From positions 1 to 6,513 of the forward strand of contig JBKDAM010000074.1 of the NCBI GenBank assembly GCA_046316495.1: DNA of 6,513 nt. The letters are read 5' to 3'. The notes under the pieces were generated by a model. It did not search any database. It saw only the letters and a program-made list of their open reading frames with translations, and was not told the DNA's origin. Positions 5,684 through 6,513 of this stretch are shown here, piece after piece (position 1 is the first letter of the stretch; every line of letters begins with the position of its first letter). Both the position numbers and the translations under genes were made by a program. The stretch comes from M3007 sp046316495 (GTDB lineage Bacteria > Bacteroidota > Bacteroidia > Chitinophagales > Saprospiraceae).

Positions 5684-6513
5684 TTAATATCGAACCGATT
5701 GGATGGTCTGAACGAAGGTGCGAACTCCTTCCAGTGGGGTATCGGGGTAAACACCATGGCCCAGGTTAACAATGTGTTTAGGGCCAAAATTTCTAACCAT
5801 TTCCAGGGCGGTTTCCCGGATAACTTCTGCGCTTCCATAGAGGGCGCAAGGATCGAAGTTGCCTTGGAGCGCTTTATCGGCACCCACCCGTGCCCGCGCG
5901 AATGCAGGTGGAATATTCCAATCCAGTCCGACCACTTGCCAGGGCATATCGGCGAAATCTTCCAAAGCGAACCAGGCACCTTTTGCGAAAACAGTCTTGG
6001 GTACCTCTGGCAGTGCCTTTGCGATTTGTGCGAGGTAAGGGGCTGCAAATTCCCGGTATTGCTCCGGAGTTAATTCCCCTGCCCAGGAATCGAACAATTG
6101 AATCAGATCCGCTCCATGCTTGATTTGACCTTGGAGGTAGGCAATGGTGGTATCGGTAATTTTTTGAAGCAGGGCATGCGAGGTTTCCGGCTGTTGGTAC
6201 AGCATCCGACGTGCCTTGGAGAAGGTCTTGCTACCTCCTCCCTCTACCATGTAGGCAAAGATCGTCCAAGGTGCTCCGGCAAAACCGATTAAGGGCACTC
6301 TGCCCTGCAAGTTGGCTTTCGTCAGTGCCAGTGCCTCCCATACATACGAGAGTGCTGCTGCCGCTTCTGCTCCCGAGCGCAATTGCTCCACATCCGAAGC
6401 CTGCTCAATGGTGGTTGGAAATTTAGGTCCCTTGGCTTCAATCATTTCATAATCCAGCCCCATTGCTTCGGGCACCACCAGGATATCAGAAAAGATGATG
6501 GCGGCGTCCACAC
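5684..6513 (-). CDS. hemE: Uroporphyrinogen decarboxylase (C-terminal part; start outside the window)
   Basis: HemE removes the four acetate carboxyl groups of uroporphyrinogen III to give coproporphyrinogen III in cytoplasmic haem synthesis. The window holds the last 275 residues plus stop; by comparison with human UROD about 77 N-terminal residues, including the RQAGRY-type motif, lie to the right. The GTG codon at 6511 is internal, not a start, because the conserved V/L-DAAI segment begins there. The residues matching human Asp86, Tyr164, Ser219 and His339 are all present: Asp9 in FSDIL, Tyr87 in YMVEGGGS, Ser142 in FDSWAG and His252 in NLGHG (window numbering). Other family blocks are PLIGFAGAPWT (73-83), VVGLDW and LQGNFDPCALY. 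The first two spacings match the human protein exactly. The gene looks intact and functional. It is upstream of the receptor on the same strand, but the 408-bp gap makes co-transcription uncertain. Confidence 0.97.
   Translation of the reverse strand, partial: VDAAIIFSDILVVPEAMGLDYEMIEAKGPKFPTTIEQASDVEQLRSGAEAAAALSYVWEALALTKANLQGRVPLIGFAGAPWTIFAYMVEGGGSKTFSKARRMLYQQPETSHALLQKITDTTIAYLQGQIKHGADLIQLFDSWAGELTPEQYREFAAPYLAQIAKALPEVPKTVFAKGAWFALEDFADMPWQVVGLDWNIPPAFARARVGADKALQGNFDPCALYGSAEVIRETALEMVRNFGPKHIVNLGHGVYPDTPLEGVRTFVQTIQSVRY

Noticed and set aside
5617..6048. 143-codon minus-strand frame overlapping hemE
   Set aside because: It is an out-of-frame shadow of hemE, whose catalytic residues are all intact in the main frame.

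Overview
The window looks like a piece of a Bacteroidota chromosome. Two promoter-like sites match the group's -33 TTG / -7 TAnnTTTG pattern, no convincing Shine-Dalgarno sites are visible, and the TonB-dependent receptor and HemE have the sequence style of that phylum. A narrower placement (for example Saprospiria-like) would be a guess.

Layout, left to right. Positions 1-240 hold the 3' end of an unrecognised + strand gene, closed by a strong intrinsic terminator at 262-304. An AT-rich, gene-free stretch (305-516) follows, carrying an imperfect direct repeat with a small hairpin between the copies. On the minus strand at 517-1178 is a toxin-first type II toxin-antitoxin pair, a HigB/Gp49-like toxin and an XRE-family antitoxin overlapping by 4 bp. 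Its predicted promoter contains an inverted repeat that could be the antitoxin's operator. Divergent from it, at 1419-3146 on the + strand, is a single-chain DUF262 + DUF1524 protein of the GmrSD/SspE type, a modification-dependent (type IV) restriction nuclease family, with its own Bacteroidota-type promoter. A GC-rich hairpin at 3204-3227 separates it from the convergent gene. On the minus strand at 3263-5275 is a TonB-dependent outer-membrane receptor. After a 408-bp gap comes the C-terminal four-fifths of hemE (uroporphyrinogen decarboxylase), running off the right edge.

The toxin-antitoxin pair and the restriction gene form a small defence islet between ordinary chromosomal genes. It is much more AT-rich than the receptor and hemE: one counted 60-base line inside higB has 16 G+C and one inside the DUF262 gene has 19, against 39 in one inside the receptor gene. 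This suggests acquisition by transfer, but no integrase, transposase, tRNA or flanking target repeat is visible. The receptor and HemE may be linked through metal or tetrapyrrole physiology, but that rests only on adjacency and shared strand. I found no clearly new biological system. The most useful points are the operator-in-promoter architecture of the toxin-antitoxin pair and its pairing with a solitary type IV nuclease.
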